DNA from: Monodelphis domestica
Taxonomy: Eukaryota > Chordata > Mammalia > Didelphimorphia > Didelphidae
Direction: 5' to 3'
NCBI RefSeq assembly: GCF_027887165.1
Contig: NC_077232.1
Span: forward strand, 13,913,255-13,977,254
Length of the DNA: 64,000 bases
Shown piece after piece: positions 12,156-23,240 of this stretch. The notes under the pieces are model-generated. The model made no database searches. It was not told where the DNA came from and saw nothing but the letters and a program-made list of their open reading frames with translations. How positions within the stretch are numbered: position 1 is the stretch's first letter; every line of letters begins with the position of its first letter. The translations under genes and the position numbers were made by a program.

Positions 12156-12762
12156 TGTGATGATTGGATTTGGCTCACCCTTGATTAAAACAAAGAATGT
12201 ACTTAGCTCTTCCTTGATTGTGAAGAATAAATTGTAATCCTCTGTCTATTTTTAGATTTTAATTCCCAAAGTATAAACACAGTACTTAAAAGTTGAGTAT
12301 GGAGATCTACCCATTTTGTATTTTAGCCACAAAAAGTTGTGAACACCCATTTCATACACTGAATGGGAGGTCTGTGACCTATGTGTGAAAGAGTGGGAAG
12401 TCCTGGAATGGAGTGTCAGCTGTGATTCGTAGACATATAATTTAGGGGAAGTGACACAAAAGAAAAGAGTATTTAAATGTTGAAACAGAGACACACAGAG
12501 GACAGACACTCAGACGTGGAGTAAGGACAGACATTTGGACGTGGAATAAAAAGAGACTTGTAGTGAAGAGAGAGTTGGCGTGTAGAGGGACACTTGGAGT
12601 TTGAAGGAGACAAACTTGGAGTGGAGCCTGCTGGAGTTGAGGCTGATAGAATCTGCTGATTGAACATACATGTGGTGAGTGTAAAGGGTGACTTCAGTAA
12701 TTCATTTTTCTGAATTTAGAAATTAAATCCCTGGTGACCAATTAAATCAATTCAGTACAACA
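12156..12762 (+). mobile_element. Solo ERV LTR (family B, copy 1)
   Basis: Begins with TGTGATGATTGG and ends near AGTACAACA, about 607 bp. It aligns by eye along most of its length with the LTR at 16899-17829, including GTCTATTTTTAGATTTT, a GGGAGGTCTGTGACC-type segment and the TGATT-GTAGACATA promoter-proximal block. Tandem degenerate units of the form ACACTCAGACNTGGAGT occur at about 12505-12620. It lies within intron A2 on the V2R sense strand. Boundaries are approximate, and no target duplication was confirmed. Confidence 0.7.
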
Positions 12763-13706
12763 ATAAGTTTAACCATTCTCAAGAATATCTATGAGTGCTT
12801 TCAGAGATACCTCTCCTCCAGTTTAAATCTGGCTTCAGTTATTTATTAGCTTTATGACCCAGGCCAAGTAACTTAATCCTCTGCTTTAGGTTTTTATATC
12901 TGTAGAATCAGTTGTAAAATGAAGGGATAAACCACGCCAGTCTCTTTGCCAATAAAATCCCAAATAGATTACCAACAAGTTGGACCTGGGACAAAATGAC
13001 AACAACAAATTAGAATGCCATGGATATGTCCTCTTTGGATAATAGAACATAGATGTTGTTTCAATTTCATTAGTGTATAAGATTAAATTAAGTCCAACCC
13101 CCTTCAAATCACCAGAGGAACCTCTAAATATTAACCTAAGAAAGAATATCAACCAATCAAATCATTTGATTCTTACCTAGATTAAATCAAGTATTTAATC
13201 AGTTCATTCAATTATAACCTCTCTAAAGTCACATCTCTGAAACATTCAGAATATCTCATTCAAAGAGAGGAGAGGACTTCTTTGGTGAACACAATATAAT
13301 ATAAGGAAATATTTCCTCTCCTGTGCTCAGTGAATTACTTTGAAATTTCTCCTACAAAGATGAAGTGCACTTTTGAGATACACTAACATAATGGACTTTG
13401 TGGAAGATGTGCCAGCCACAATTATAATAAAAATTAATGTTTAAAAAGTGAAGGAACTTGATTGTGTCTGGTGGAGTTTCTGTGTATTCTCATGACTTGT
13501 GGAAAAAAGACCTAGAAGGAAATAGGAAAAAATGGGAAGAAAATCTCCATTCAGAAATATGCCTTGATAACTCTTGACAACTTCCAATATCTTGCTTGAA
13601 GTGTCTTCCATAGGAAGGGCCTGAATCCTCAGAGCCTCAGTGCAAGTACCTTTCAGCAATCAGTCTTACGATGATATTTTTTTCTCTTGCTTTGATGGAA
13701 ACTCAG

Positions 13707-13830
13707 ACTCCAAGTTCTACATGCAGTGCCAGCTGTGGCCCCGGCTTCAGGAAAACGCTCCAGGAAGGTCAGCCCATCTGTTGCTTTGACTGTACTCTCT
13801 GCCCTGAAGGGGAAATTTCCAATCAGTCAG
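13707..13830 (+). CDS. V2R gene A, cysteine-rich exon (124 bp)
   Basis: This exon follows a polypyrimidine tract and CTCAG acceptor (ends 13706) and precedes a GTAGGT donor at 13831. Its length, 124 bp, is exactly that of the conserved V2R exon encoding the cysteine-rich linker between the ligand-binding domain and the membrane domain. It encodes TPSSTCSASCGPGFRKT at the start and EGQPICCFDCTLCPEGEISN near the end, giving six cysteines. It enters in phase 0 and leaves one base over, which pairs with the first two bases of the exon at 18886 to form an Asp codon. Together with three cysteines there, it completes the nine-cysteine pattern of the family. Confidence 0.95.
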
Positions 13831-14638
13831 GTAGGTACAAAGACAACTGGTTCTCCCAAATTGTAGACACTGAAGTTCTTTTTTTTTTTTAATTTTAGTT
13901 TTGAATCTGAACCTGAAATTCTTTTTTACCATAAATATACAGTAATGTTTGTGAGTTACATGGCAGTCTTAAGAACATTTACCTCAAAAGGCAAAATTTC
14001 ATTCCCTAAAATTAGACCTTGAATATTAGATGCTCTTGTTTCCCCTCACATACAAATTCTTTATTCTTATTTTCTTATTTATACTAATTCTGAACATATA
14101 AATCAAAGCTGGGCTCATCCTGGGGTTTCAAAATACAGGGAACACTTGATAGCTGAATCCTGTAAATGTTGTATCTTTAACATGTCCTACACTTTTTCAT
14201 AATTTTTACAAATCATAGGCAAAAATTTCTTCCAATGAAAACTGACTTTATTAGAGTAAATTTATTATTTTCTTTTAAAAATAGTTCATTAAATGTATTA
14301 ATCCCTGAACACTTCTCAGGGTCAATGGACCAGAAATTGAGGTGGCAGGGGCCTGGAACCACCCCTCCTCCTTTATCCTCCCCCTTATTGAGGCAGCTTT
14401 AGGGATCCTGCTTCTGCTCTCCACAATGCCCCACCTCCCACCTCAGCTAATGCTGGAGGCACATAGGGGCTCAGAAAAGGCCTTTAAAAAAAGAGAAAAA
14501 GAAAAAATGGACTCCCAACTGCGGAGGTTTGGGTTACACCTGGTTCTTGGGTCAGGAGATCAGAGTTTACTCAACCCTTTCTCACCAATCCAGGGTTCTG
14601 GGCCACAAGGCTAGAGCTCCAGGATGGGGTTGAAGGGC

Positions 14639-14941
14639 TGTAACAAATCTTACCATCCACACAGCAGGCTAGGCAAGGGAAGCAGCAGGGAGAGAAGCAG
14701 GTAGTGAGTGAAGTGGCAAGAAGCAGGGGCAGCAGCTTTTCAGGTAAAGCAAGGGGCTTAGCAGTCCTGGCAAGGGCCCTCAGGCAGTGTCAGGAAAAAT
14801 GGCAGCCAGGCTTCCAAAGCTTTACAGTATCAGACCAAAGACTGTGGCCTTGAGGCTAATCTGTGCTTTTGTCTATTTAAAAGAACAAATAAACTGCTCT
14901 ACAACATGAGAAGAGAATTAAGGGTTCTAACCTCTGTTACA
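14639..14941 (+). mobile_element. Candidate solo LTR with 7-bp inverted termini
   Basis: The segment starts TGTAACA and ends TGTTACA, a perfect 7-bp inverted pair typical of retroviral LTR ends, 303 bp apart. An AATAAA signal lies at 14889-14894, in the right place for a plus-strand LTR. The GC-richer block just upstream (about 14330-14638), with a purine-rich run near 14485-14507, could be adjoining internal sequence. No flanking duplication is visible, so the call is tentative. Confidence 0.5.
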
Positions 14942-15008
14942 TTTAAATGAATAACTCCAGGTTCTTATTTTCCATAGAGTTTATTAATAATCACTTGAAA
15001 TAGAGAAA

Positions 15009-15024
15009 ACATATATATATATAT

Positions 15025-15081
<57 letters not shown>
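15009..15081 (+). repeat. (AT)n-(GATA)n microsatellite
   Basis: A short AT dinucleotide run passes directly into about 14 uninterrupted GATA/TAGA tetranucleotide units. It lies in intron A3. No function is implied. Confidence 0.97.
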
Positions 15082-15082
<1 letters not shown>

Positions 15083-15926
15083 TAAGCCTAATCTAGCCTA
15101 ACCTTGACAACGTGGTCCACCACATGGTTGTCTCCCTCAGCCATGGTGCTCCACTGCCACCTCCAAGGAAATAGAGCTAGCAGGCTTGTCTTGCACCACA
15201 ACTTTATCCTTCCTCTAGGCCTAGAGCTCTTCACCTGAGACCTCTATTTGGAGGGTTCAGGTGATTTCCAGTCAGGCAGTGAGATGGGGATGAATTGGGG
15301 GGGGGAGGGAGCAGATTTTATTTACACAATAGTTCTGAAATATCTATTCCTATTATCACTTTTGTAAAATGTTCAATTTGCAATCTAATGACATGTAGAG
15401 TAAATAATATATTTTTTCTCCCTGTATTTCTGAAAGAAAGATTTCTAAAATTTTATAAACATGAGAGATGATAGAAATACAGTATTAACACTCAAGATAT
15501 CATACATTTAAAATGAAAGATGAGAAAGAGGAACAAAAACAACAATCCATTAGTCCCCTGATAAGTACTTCACATTTAAAATAGAGAGATTAAAGGAATA
15601 CTTAATAATTTTTAACTTATGAATAAACTGTCTGACTTACACCAGTCAATTTCCCTGTTATTTCCAGTGAATACATAGGATTGAGTATATAAGACTGAAG
15701 CTCATATTTTAGGATGTTTGCTTTTCTTATATTATATTTTTTCCCCTTGTGGTTGCCATTCTTGAATAAAATAATGGGAGCATGACTTGCTGAGAATCCA
15801 TGATTGCCTCCATTTCTTAATGGCAAAAAGAATGAAAATCTTATAAATCTTGTGTTGCTAATCTAGAAGTGAAATGGAAATAGTGAGTGGATGAATTCCA
15901 TGTATAAATCAGAGGGTGACTGGTAT

Positions 15927-16718
15927 AAACCTTAAAATTTCTTAGACTTGTGAATGTTGGAAATTTCACCATTGGAATGAGAACCCCATTGGCAAGGGAG
16001 GTTCCTCCTCCTCCATTCTTGAGATTACTTTAGGACAGAAACCTTTTGCTGAACAATGGAAAGGGCTGCAGCATAGATCAAAATTTAATTATTCCAATCT
16101 CCACCCTACTCAGGGTAACAGGATTTAGGAAGGGCTGCAGTAAAGGATCAAGATTTAATTATTTGAGAATATGACCTTCAACAGACATGTGCAAAGCCAC
16201 AGACCTCTGGGCGGTCCTGGGTTAAGCTAGAGCCACCATTGGCACAGGGAAGACATGGACAGTGATTGGTAGATGTGAGAACTGAAGGGAGGGAACTTGG
16301 ATGGTTTCCTTAAAGATAGTGGGGTCTGAGGACTATAGGGGGTTGGTTGGAGAGGTTGTGCTCTGAGAAGCTTGCTCTGAAGGAAGCTGGAGGTGGAGGC
16401 CCCTGAGACTGTTTCTCCATTTTGGTCACGTGAGTGATAGGGACTGATCTCATTTCTTTGCCTCAGCTATCTAAGGGCTTGGGCCTTTTGGCCCAGCCTA
16501 AACAGAGGGGGTATTTAAGCCCTATTCCCTTCTCTCCCCTTTCTTTCTCCCTCTCTCTCTCTATCTCTAGTACCTTTCTTCCTCCTGTTTGTAATTAAAC
16601 TCCATAAGAGGTTGACTGCTGACTTGAGTTTTCATTTAGGAATTACATAGCTGAATTCCTTGACGACCTTAAATTAATATATATCAGTCTTTTAAAGTGA
16701 TTTCCTTCCCACATTGTG
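15927..16718 (+). mobile_element. Solo ERV LTR (family A)
   Basis: Starts TGGTATAAACCTTAAAATTT and closely matches the 5' LTR at 45406-46370 over long stretches, for example around 16130-16330 versus 45725-45950 (GAGAATATGACCTTCAACAG and the TGATTGGTAGATGTGAGAAC block). It includes a T/C-rich region near 16530-16570 and a U5-like end with CCTTGACGACC. The 3' boundary is approximate because the final 55 bases also form one arm of an inverted repeat. It lies in intron A3. Confidence 0.75.
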
Positions 16719-16870
16719 GAGACCATGAAGGGACTAAGTGGTGAGATGGTAGAGTAAAAAGGCGAGGAATTTCAGAAGTTTATTGAGAGAATTCTTTAGA
16801 CTCCCGTGTGGTCAGCCATAATGTGGGAAGGAAATCACTTTAATAGACTAATATATATTAATTTAAGGTC
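16665..16870. repeat. 55-bp inverted repeat with 96-bp spacer
   Basis: Arm 1 (16665-16719) and the reverse complement of arm 2 (16816-16870) agree at 52 of 55 positions by direct comparison. The left arm is the U5-like end of the solo LTR at 15927-16718; the right arm is an inverted copy of it. Between them is a 96-bp unique spacer. RNA or single-stranded DNA from this locus could fold into a long hairpin. Confidence 0.9.
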
Positions 16871-16898
16871 ACTCTTCTTTCTACCTTCTACTGATTAT

Positions 16899-17829
16899 TG
16901 TGAAGATTGATTTTATCTCTCCCCTGATGGTAACAATGAAGGTTCTTAGCTCTTCATTTATTGTGAAGATTAAATTGTAATCCCCTGTCTATTTTTAGAT
17001 TTTTATCCCCAAAGTATAAACCCAGTACTTAAAGTAGATCTACTCATTTTGGATTTTAACTACAAAAAGGCATGAACTAACCACAAAAATGTATGAACAC
17101 CCATTTAATACATTGAGTGGGAGGTCTATGACCCACATGTGATAGAGTGGGCAGTACTGGAGAAGAGAACTGGCTGTGATTGGTAGACATAAAATTTAGG
17201 GGAGGTGACACAAGAGAAAAAGGCCTTTAAAAGTGGAAACAGAGACACATAGAAGACAGTCACTCAGAGTTGGAGTGAGGGAGACTCACTCAGACCTGGA
17301 GGGAAGACAATCATTTGAGGAGAGACTGAAAGACAGACACTCAGACTTGGAGTGAAGACACTTGCCTGTGGAACTGGACCCCTGGAGGAGCTGGTGTAGG
17401 ATACCTCAGACTGCTTTCCTTTAAGACAGTCACTGTGGTTAGTGGAAAACCTGACTTAGCTCCCTGCCATTTCTGGAGGTGTGAACCTCTAAGAAAGTCC
17501 CATCATCTTGAGACTCCCTTACACTGAGTGGTGTCTTAGAATTTCTAACTGGTTCAGAGGAATCTTGACCTTTCTCTCTGTCTCTGTCTCTACTTCTGTC
17601 TCTCTGTCTCTGTCTCTCTGTCTCTCTCTCTCTGTCTGCCTCTCTCTGTCTGTCTCTCTCTCTCTGTCTCTCTGTCTGTCTCTATCTCTCTGTTCCCTTT
17701 TCTGTCTTCCTTAACATCTTCCCTCTATTGTAAAAGTAAACTACTATGAATTACATTTTATTTTAGTAATTCATTTTGGGAGTTAGAAATTAAATACCTG
17801 GCAGCCACCAATTAAATACAGTCCAACCA
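16899..17829 (+). mobile_element. Solo ERV LTR (family B, copy 2) with expanded TC/TCTG tract
   Basis: Starts TGTGAAGATTGATTTTATC and aligns by eye with the LTR at 12156-12762 over most of its length. It is longer because a TCTG/TC simple repeat (about 17570-17700) has expanded in its U5-like part. The 3' end near CAGTCCAACCA is approximate. It lies immediately after the inverted repeat at 16665-16870, in intron A3. Confidence 0.7.
17570..17700 (+). repeat. (TCTG/TC)n microsatellite
   Basis: A pyrimidine-rich low-complexity tract built from TCTG and TC units. It creates a leucine/serine-only open frame that is not a gene. Confidence 0.95.
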
Positions 17830-17879
17830 TAAAATTAACCTTTTTTAAACTTAAATAATCATTCTTGTTCAAGCTTTGG

Positions 17880-18885
17880 TGACAAGAAAGGCGTTTTATT
17901 TCCTAACATTTCCACATAATGACTAAATTGACATCATTCCTCTTATTGAGAAGTGAATCATTTCCAAACCACTACAGTGTTTAAATAAATGCTATTGAAT
18001 CAAATTTCTTTTCCAAAAAAGCTTTCACTTATATAGCTCCGAATTTCATTGTCCAACAATCTCATGCTCTTCAATAAATACCTAATTAAAATTATTTAAT
18101 TTATTGATATTTCAGATAAAAATATACCTAAAAACTTAATATTAATGTACATATAAAATAAACAAATTTTCTGAGAGCAATGGCCCCTGTTATTGAAGTA
18201 ATGCAAATGTATACACTTGTGTCACCCTGATGAATGAAAATCAGGAAGAAGAGAGGTGTGAAATCTATACTTATTAAACTGAGAAAACTATGGAGACATT
18301 GTCATAGATGCATTATGTAGTTTCTAATTTAAAAATCAAAATATTAAAATTTTCAATAACAATTTTAAATGAAGAATGTTTGCTTTCCATCAGAAAAATT
18401 AGGGACTCTAAAGAACCCTGAAGTCTTGTAATTATGAACTTGCTTTTAAGGAATCCTATTTTAAAAGGAGTTTTCATGCTATTTATCATTATATGGTCTT
18501 CATCTATAACAGAAATGACAAAATAAATTGTTTCTAGGTCTTACTATTATTGTGAGAAATCATGATTTTATATCTAAAATGATCACTTAATCCTTAATGT
18601 GGGTGGTTTAGTTTTGGAATGAGCTATAGATAATTTTTGTTTAATAAACATATTACAGGTAATGAATAATTTACCAAATATTTTCATCCATATGTGGAGA
18701 TATGGAGAACCTGAAAAAAGAGTTCAGTTTATTGAGCAGCTACACTTCTTTTTTCTCTGACTGAGAAGAAAGAGTCCAAAAAGAAGCTGAGCTTTTTGGG
18801 AAATTAAGACAAGTGTTATTTACTAGAAAAAGAAAACTATGCTCTTCATAAGCTCTAGTGAGATTCATTTTTGTTATATTTGCAG
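17880..18885 (+). other. 3' part of intron A3, no gene seen
   Basis: AT-rich intronic DNA up to the acceptor TATATTTGCAG ending at 18885. No transposon or exon could be identified. Confidence 0.5.
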
Positions 18886-19790
18886 ATACAGAGCAGTGTC
18901 TAAAATGCCCTGAAGATCAATACCCAAGCAAAGAGAAAGATAGATGCCTGCCCAAGACAGTGACTTATCTGGCTTATGAAGAGACTCTGGGAATGGCTCT
19001 GGCTGCTGTAGCTCTCTCCCTCTCCCTCCTGACTACTCTGGTCCTTGGAATCTTTGTGATGCACAGAGACACCCCAATAGTCAAAGCAAATAACCGCAGT
19101 CTCAGCTACACTCTGCTCACCTCTCTCACCCTTTGCTTCCTCTCCTCCTTGCTCTTCATTGGTCGTCCTACTCCAGCCACCTGCCTATTAAGACAAACCA
19201 CGTTTGCCATTGTGTTCACAGTGACTATTGCTTCCATCTTGGCCAAAACCATCACTATGGTTCTGGCCTTTAGGGCCACTAAGCAAGTAAGCAAGCTTAG
19301 GAGGTTGATGGGAACAAGAGTATCTTATTTTCTGATTTTCATTTGTACCCTTATCCAGATGTGCCTCTGTGGCATCTGGCTGGGTACCTATCCTCCATTC
19401 CTTGAGAAGGATACACACTCTGAGTTCTCCTTCATTGTCATTCAGTGTAATGAGGGCTCCCTTGTTACCTTCTACTGTGTCCTTGGCTACATGGGCTTTC
19501 TGTCCTTGGTCAGCTTTACATTGGCTTTCCTGGCAAGGAAACTGCCAGATACTTTCAATGAAGCCAAGTACCTGACATTCAGCATGATGGTGTTTTGCAG
19601 TGTCTGGATTTCCTTCTTGCCCGCATATCAGAGCACCAAAAGGAAGGCCATGGTGGCCATGGAGATCTTTTCCATCTTGGTCTCCGGTGCTGGGATTCTC
19701 ACCTGTATCTTTGTTCCCAAATGCTATGTGATCTTTCTGAGGTCAGACAGAAATACTCTGAGCCTTCTGAAAAGCAAAGCTAATCCATGA
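18886..19790 (+). CDS. V2R gene A, terminal seven-transmembrane exon
   Basis: The acceptor TTTGCAG ends at 18885. The exon carries the last three linker cysteines (EQCLKCPEDQYPSKEKDRC), then seven hydrophobic segments, and ends with TGA at 19788-19790, about 300 codons. Class C/V2R hallmarks include RSLSYTLLTSLTLCFLSSLL, ATKQVSKLRRLMG in the second intracellular loop, and LPDTFNEAKYLTFSMMVFC followed by FLPAYQSTK. The C-terminus is VPKCYVIFLRSDRNTLSLL, the expected short tail. No stop or frameshift interrupts it. The receptor would sit in the plasma membrane of vomeronasal sensory neurons and couple to a G protein. A variant polyadenylation signal ATTAAA is at 19970-19975 and an AATAAA at 20328-20333; which is used cannot be told. 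Confidence 0.96.
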
Positions 19791-20529
19791 GGAGCAATGT
19801 GTTCTTAAGTTCTTCCTCACCCATCATAGAGAGATTTCCCCTGACTTCTTAGTCAATGATTTCAAATAATGGGACTTTTATAGCTTTCATTTTTGCACTC
19901 ATATCTTCTTTTTACACTTGAATCTAACAGCATTGAAAAAAAAATTCCTGATTTCTGAATACAGGCAGAATTAAAGCAGGAATCATATAAAACACCTCAT
20001 ATAGAGGAGACACTTAATATATAGATGAAGATGAAAAACAATAGTATAAAAATCAATGAACTACAAATATGAATGCCTGGCTTCTAATTCATGTTTACTA
20101 TCTATCATATTTCTAACCCTGGATGATTCCTTGCAGAATTCTGATTGAAAGATATCTTATTTACAAACTTGGAAGTTTATGCTGTCTCTAATTTGTGTAA
20201 CTGAATTATATGAGTCATTATATTTATATACTATTATTTAATGAATTAAACATACACTGGAGTTAATTTGTTAAGGAAAATTTTAGGGCCACTTCATTTA
20301 TTTATTTAACTAAGATGATTTGTCATCAATAAATAATAGGAGTTAGTAAACCTCCAATCATTATCAGTTGTTCCATTATAGCATCTTGATCTGTTATAAA
20401 CAATCTTTTATAATATCCTCATTGTTTTCTGACTTTTTTCATGAATAACATATAGAATATATGAGTAATGTGTTATTATAAGACATAATAAAAATACAAA
20501 AATGGTTGTGCATCAATAGTTATTCAGTT
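19791..20529 (+). other. Gene A 3' flank / probable 3' UTR, no coding sequence seen
   Basis: AT-rich sequence downstream of the stop codon. It contains the two candidate poly(A) signals noted with the terminal exon and no recognisable repeat. Confidence 0.4.
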
Positions 20530-20705
20530 TTCTTTTTTTTAAGCCCTCGCCTTCTGTACCAGAACCAATACCAAGTATTAGTTCCAAGGCAGAGAGGCAA
20601 AGGTGAAGTAATTGATATTAAGTGACTTGTTCAGGGTCACTGAATCAGTTAGTGTCTGATGCCATATTTGAAAACAGAACTTCGAGACTCTAGGCCTGCA
20701 TCTAA
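20530..20705 (-). repeat. Degraded tRNA-derived SINE
   Basis: A T-run followed by AAGCCCTCGCCTTCTGTACC and ATACCAAGTATTAGTTCCAA parallels the reverse-oriented SINE copies at 29417 and 59920. Identity is much lower than theirs, so this is an old copy. Confidence 0.7.
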
Positions 20706-22440
20706 AACCCCTTGAATTAAGAAACCTTCCTAGATGGATGTGAGATGATACAATCCCCCTAGGAACCTTCCCAGGGTTATTAAAGCACAAACCTTAAAAA
20801 TAGTAAAACCAAGTTTATTAAGGGTAAGGAAATGATGAATACAGCCCTAAATCTCTTAAATAAAATCTCCTTTCCCCCTCCTGCCAATCTCTACCTCCCC
20901 TCCTGGGACTCACTCTTCTGCTCTTGTCAAGCCCTTCTTATATCTTTCTGCTTTAATCTAAGAAACCCAAAAGCTATCTGACTCAAACCTAATGTCCCTA
21001 ATAGGGAGTAACAAAGAAGAGGAAGAGGAAAGGACTCACAGGTGAATTTGAGTCCTTACCTAAAACCTGGGGTTGGCTGCACTAGGTAACCCAAAGTCTT
21101 CTAAGGGTCATCAAGACAAGATATTTTGAGAGGGTCACTTGTGAAAACCAGGAGGTCACAAAGTGGCTCCTAGAAAGGATGGGAACACCCACTGAAAGCC
21201 CCCTGAGTGACTTCCCTTATTGACATCCCCTTATTATTGGAATTGTTGTGATTATTATTCTTACTTAGCCTCAGGAAAAATAGATGAGAGCAAAGTTCTT
21301 GCAGCAGTAATACTCATGTCCCATTTTATCCCCTGAGAATATCACCAAAAGATTATTATTATAGGACTAAACCTAAGGATTCTTATGTACCCACTTAGAG
21401 AGGACCCTGTTTTCTAGGCATGAAACTTATGGCAAATCTGTGCTCAGAATTCCCCAACCTAAATCTGGGACATGTTGATTCTACTTTCTGATCTCTCACT
21501 TAACAACAATGGTTTGTTGAACATCTTTTTAGGCTTCCTGTCTGTTTTTGGGATCTATGGAAACATATTTTGAGAATGAAACTGTGTGCATGTAAATGTG
21601 TGACCATGAGGGTATAAAATAAAGCCAAGTCATCCAAAGTGGAGCAGTTTTTCCTGTGAAATCTGTGCTGAGGTTTGAATACAAAAGCTATGTCCCAATC
21701 ATCATTCTGCTGACAAGATCCCACCTCAAGACCCAATCCCCTGTGGGAAGCTGGCCCACCTCACAAGAAAAGCCCCAGTTGACAATCTTTGGATTAACTT
21801 GGCCAAGAGGATTTCTGGTAGTTAGATAACTGATAGATGGTCTCTGTACCTCAGGGAAAACAGTTCATTCCAAAGCAGATTCTTAATGAAGGAGTAATAT
21901 TCTCTTCACCAGATTATGACAACTAAGGGAAAATCTTTCAGAGAAAAACCTCCTTCCAGCTCAATGGAAACATGGCAGGGAGTGAATGATAGTTAATTCC
22001 AGTACAAAAACTCCCACAATTCTTCTCTCCTTTTCAGAATCCTCTACCAGGGCTTGTATCCAAATTCTCCTCTTTTTATCCTAAAGATAATCTATAAAAT
22101 TCACTCTATCCCTTATCTACATTCCTACATTCCCTGAACCACCCCTTTTCCTTTCCTTTAAAAATCTTTTGATTTATATACAAATTTGAAATTCAGTTAC
22201 TGGCAGTTTTTTTTCTTTCAATTAAAAATCATTTTAATAATCATTTACATTTTTAACCTAAACTCTCTATCTCTCTTCATTTCCTCTTTTCCTTTTGAAA
22301 GATGAAGTGATAGAATACACCTTTGATGTGTCACGTCAAGCAAAAGATATTTCCTAAGTATCTGAAGCCAATCAAAATCTTTACTTGCCTTTCCAAACTT
22401 CCAATATCATCTCATTCTACCCTTTCACAGGTGAGGAAAT
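20706..22440. other. Intergenic, unassigned; possible old LTR material
   Basis: The stretch near 20795-21260 has TTTATTAAGGGTAAGGAA, reminiscent of the reverse-oriented LTRs at 24829-25158 and 39714-40056, but boundaries could not be fixed. I see no gene in the rest. Confidence 0.3.
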
Positions 22441-23240
22441 TACCTAAAATAAGCTTTGAAAACAAGTCATTAGTTTGATCTGTTCCTTCTCTCTTCTCTT
22501 CACACACTTACACATTCTATCTTCTTTTAATCCAATGGCATATAAAGAGAAATATCTAATCTCTTGTACACTCATAATTTTTATCAATCTATACATTTTT
22601 AAATGTGTCCCCCCTTTTCCCTCACTTACTAACTATATTTTAAGCTTTAGTAACCTCTATTATGTGACCTTGAAAGAATTACCCTAATGACCCACACCCT
22701 ATCCAGTTTGACACGTTGCTATTGCTGGGCATGTTGAGTTTTGCCTGGTTCTTTACTTTCTTCCAGTCACTTTAGGTCAATGTTAAAACATTACCAACAT
22801 TTTCTCCTTTCAATATGCTGGAATGAAATAGACAAGAAATATCTTTTGTTTCCCAACATGATTCTTAGAATCCAGTTGCTCAGTATAAAAAACTAGCTGT
22901 GGAGAACTTCTTGACATGCTTGTATGGGACTGATTCGATCATTTCTAAGTATAGCACAGGTCTGGCTATCATTAGATGGATGCTATCTACACTGGTCATG
23001 GCTATGGCCCATGCTAGAATTCTTTGAAGTCCCACAGATCAGGAACTACTGCACATTTTCAACCAATTTACACTATATATATTTTTTGTCAAAGATAGCC
23101 AATACTTTATAATATGTCCTGTTGTTCCATCAGGGAATCTGTTATCACGAAGTTCTGAGAGGGAATCAGTAATCAAGAAGTTTTGAGCAGTGTTCTCAAA
23201 ATGGGAGATACAAAAAAGTGGGAAAGCATTCTCTTCCATG
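22440..23240 (+). repeat. Segment duplicated with 61970-62770
   Basis: Upstream of the exon, both copies share CTAATGACCCACA followed by a TGACAC-TG-T-T segment. Downstream, both share CTTTATAATGTGTC/CTTTATAATATGTCC and an ATCAAGAA-TT segment. Similarity is moderate and interrupted by indels, indicating an old duplication of a whole V2R gene or gene part. Confidence 0.65.
22776..23037 (+). pseudogene. Decayed V2R exon 2 (orphan pseudogene copy)
   Basis: Homologous by eye to the intact exon 2 of gene B (62281-62572). Shared landmarks include the acceptor-side CACTTTAG/GTC, AAACATTACCAACATTTTCT, CTAGCTGTGGAGAACT-CTTGACAT and the terminal GTCCCACAG. It is shorter (262 versus 292 bp), has frameshifts and stops, and its donor is AT instead of GT (CAG/ATCAGG). 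Flanking intron sequence is also similar, so this is a DNA-level duplication and not a retrocopy. No partner exons of this pseudogene were identified nearby. Confidence 0.85.

Noticed and set aside
15009..15081. Regular short repeats considered as a CRISPR-like array
   Set aside because: A plain GATA microsatellite without spacers in a vertebrate genome.
17508..17714. Leucine/serine-rich plus-strand frame
   Set aside because: Produced by the TCTG/TC microsatellite.
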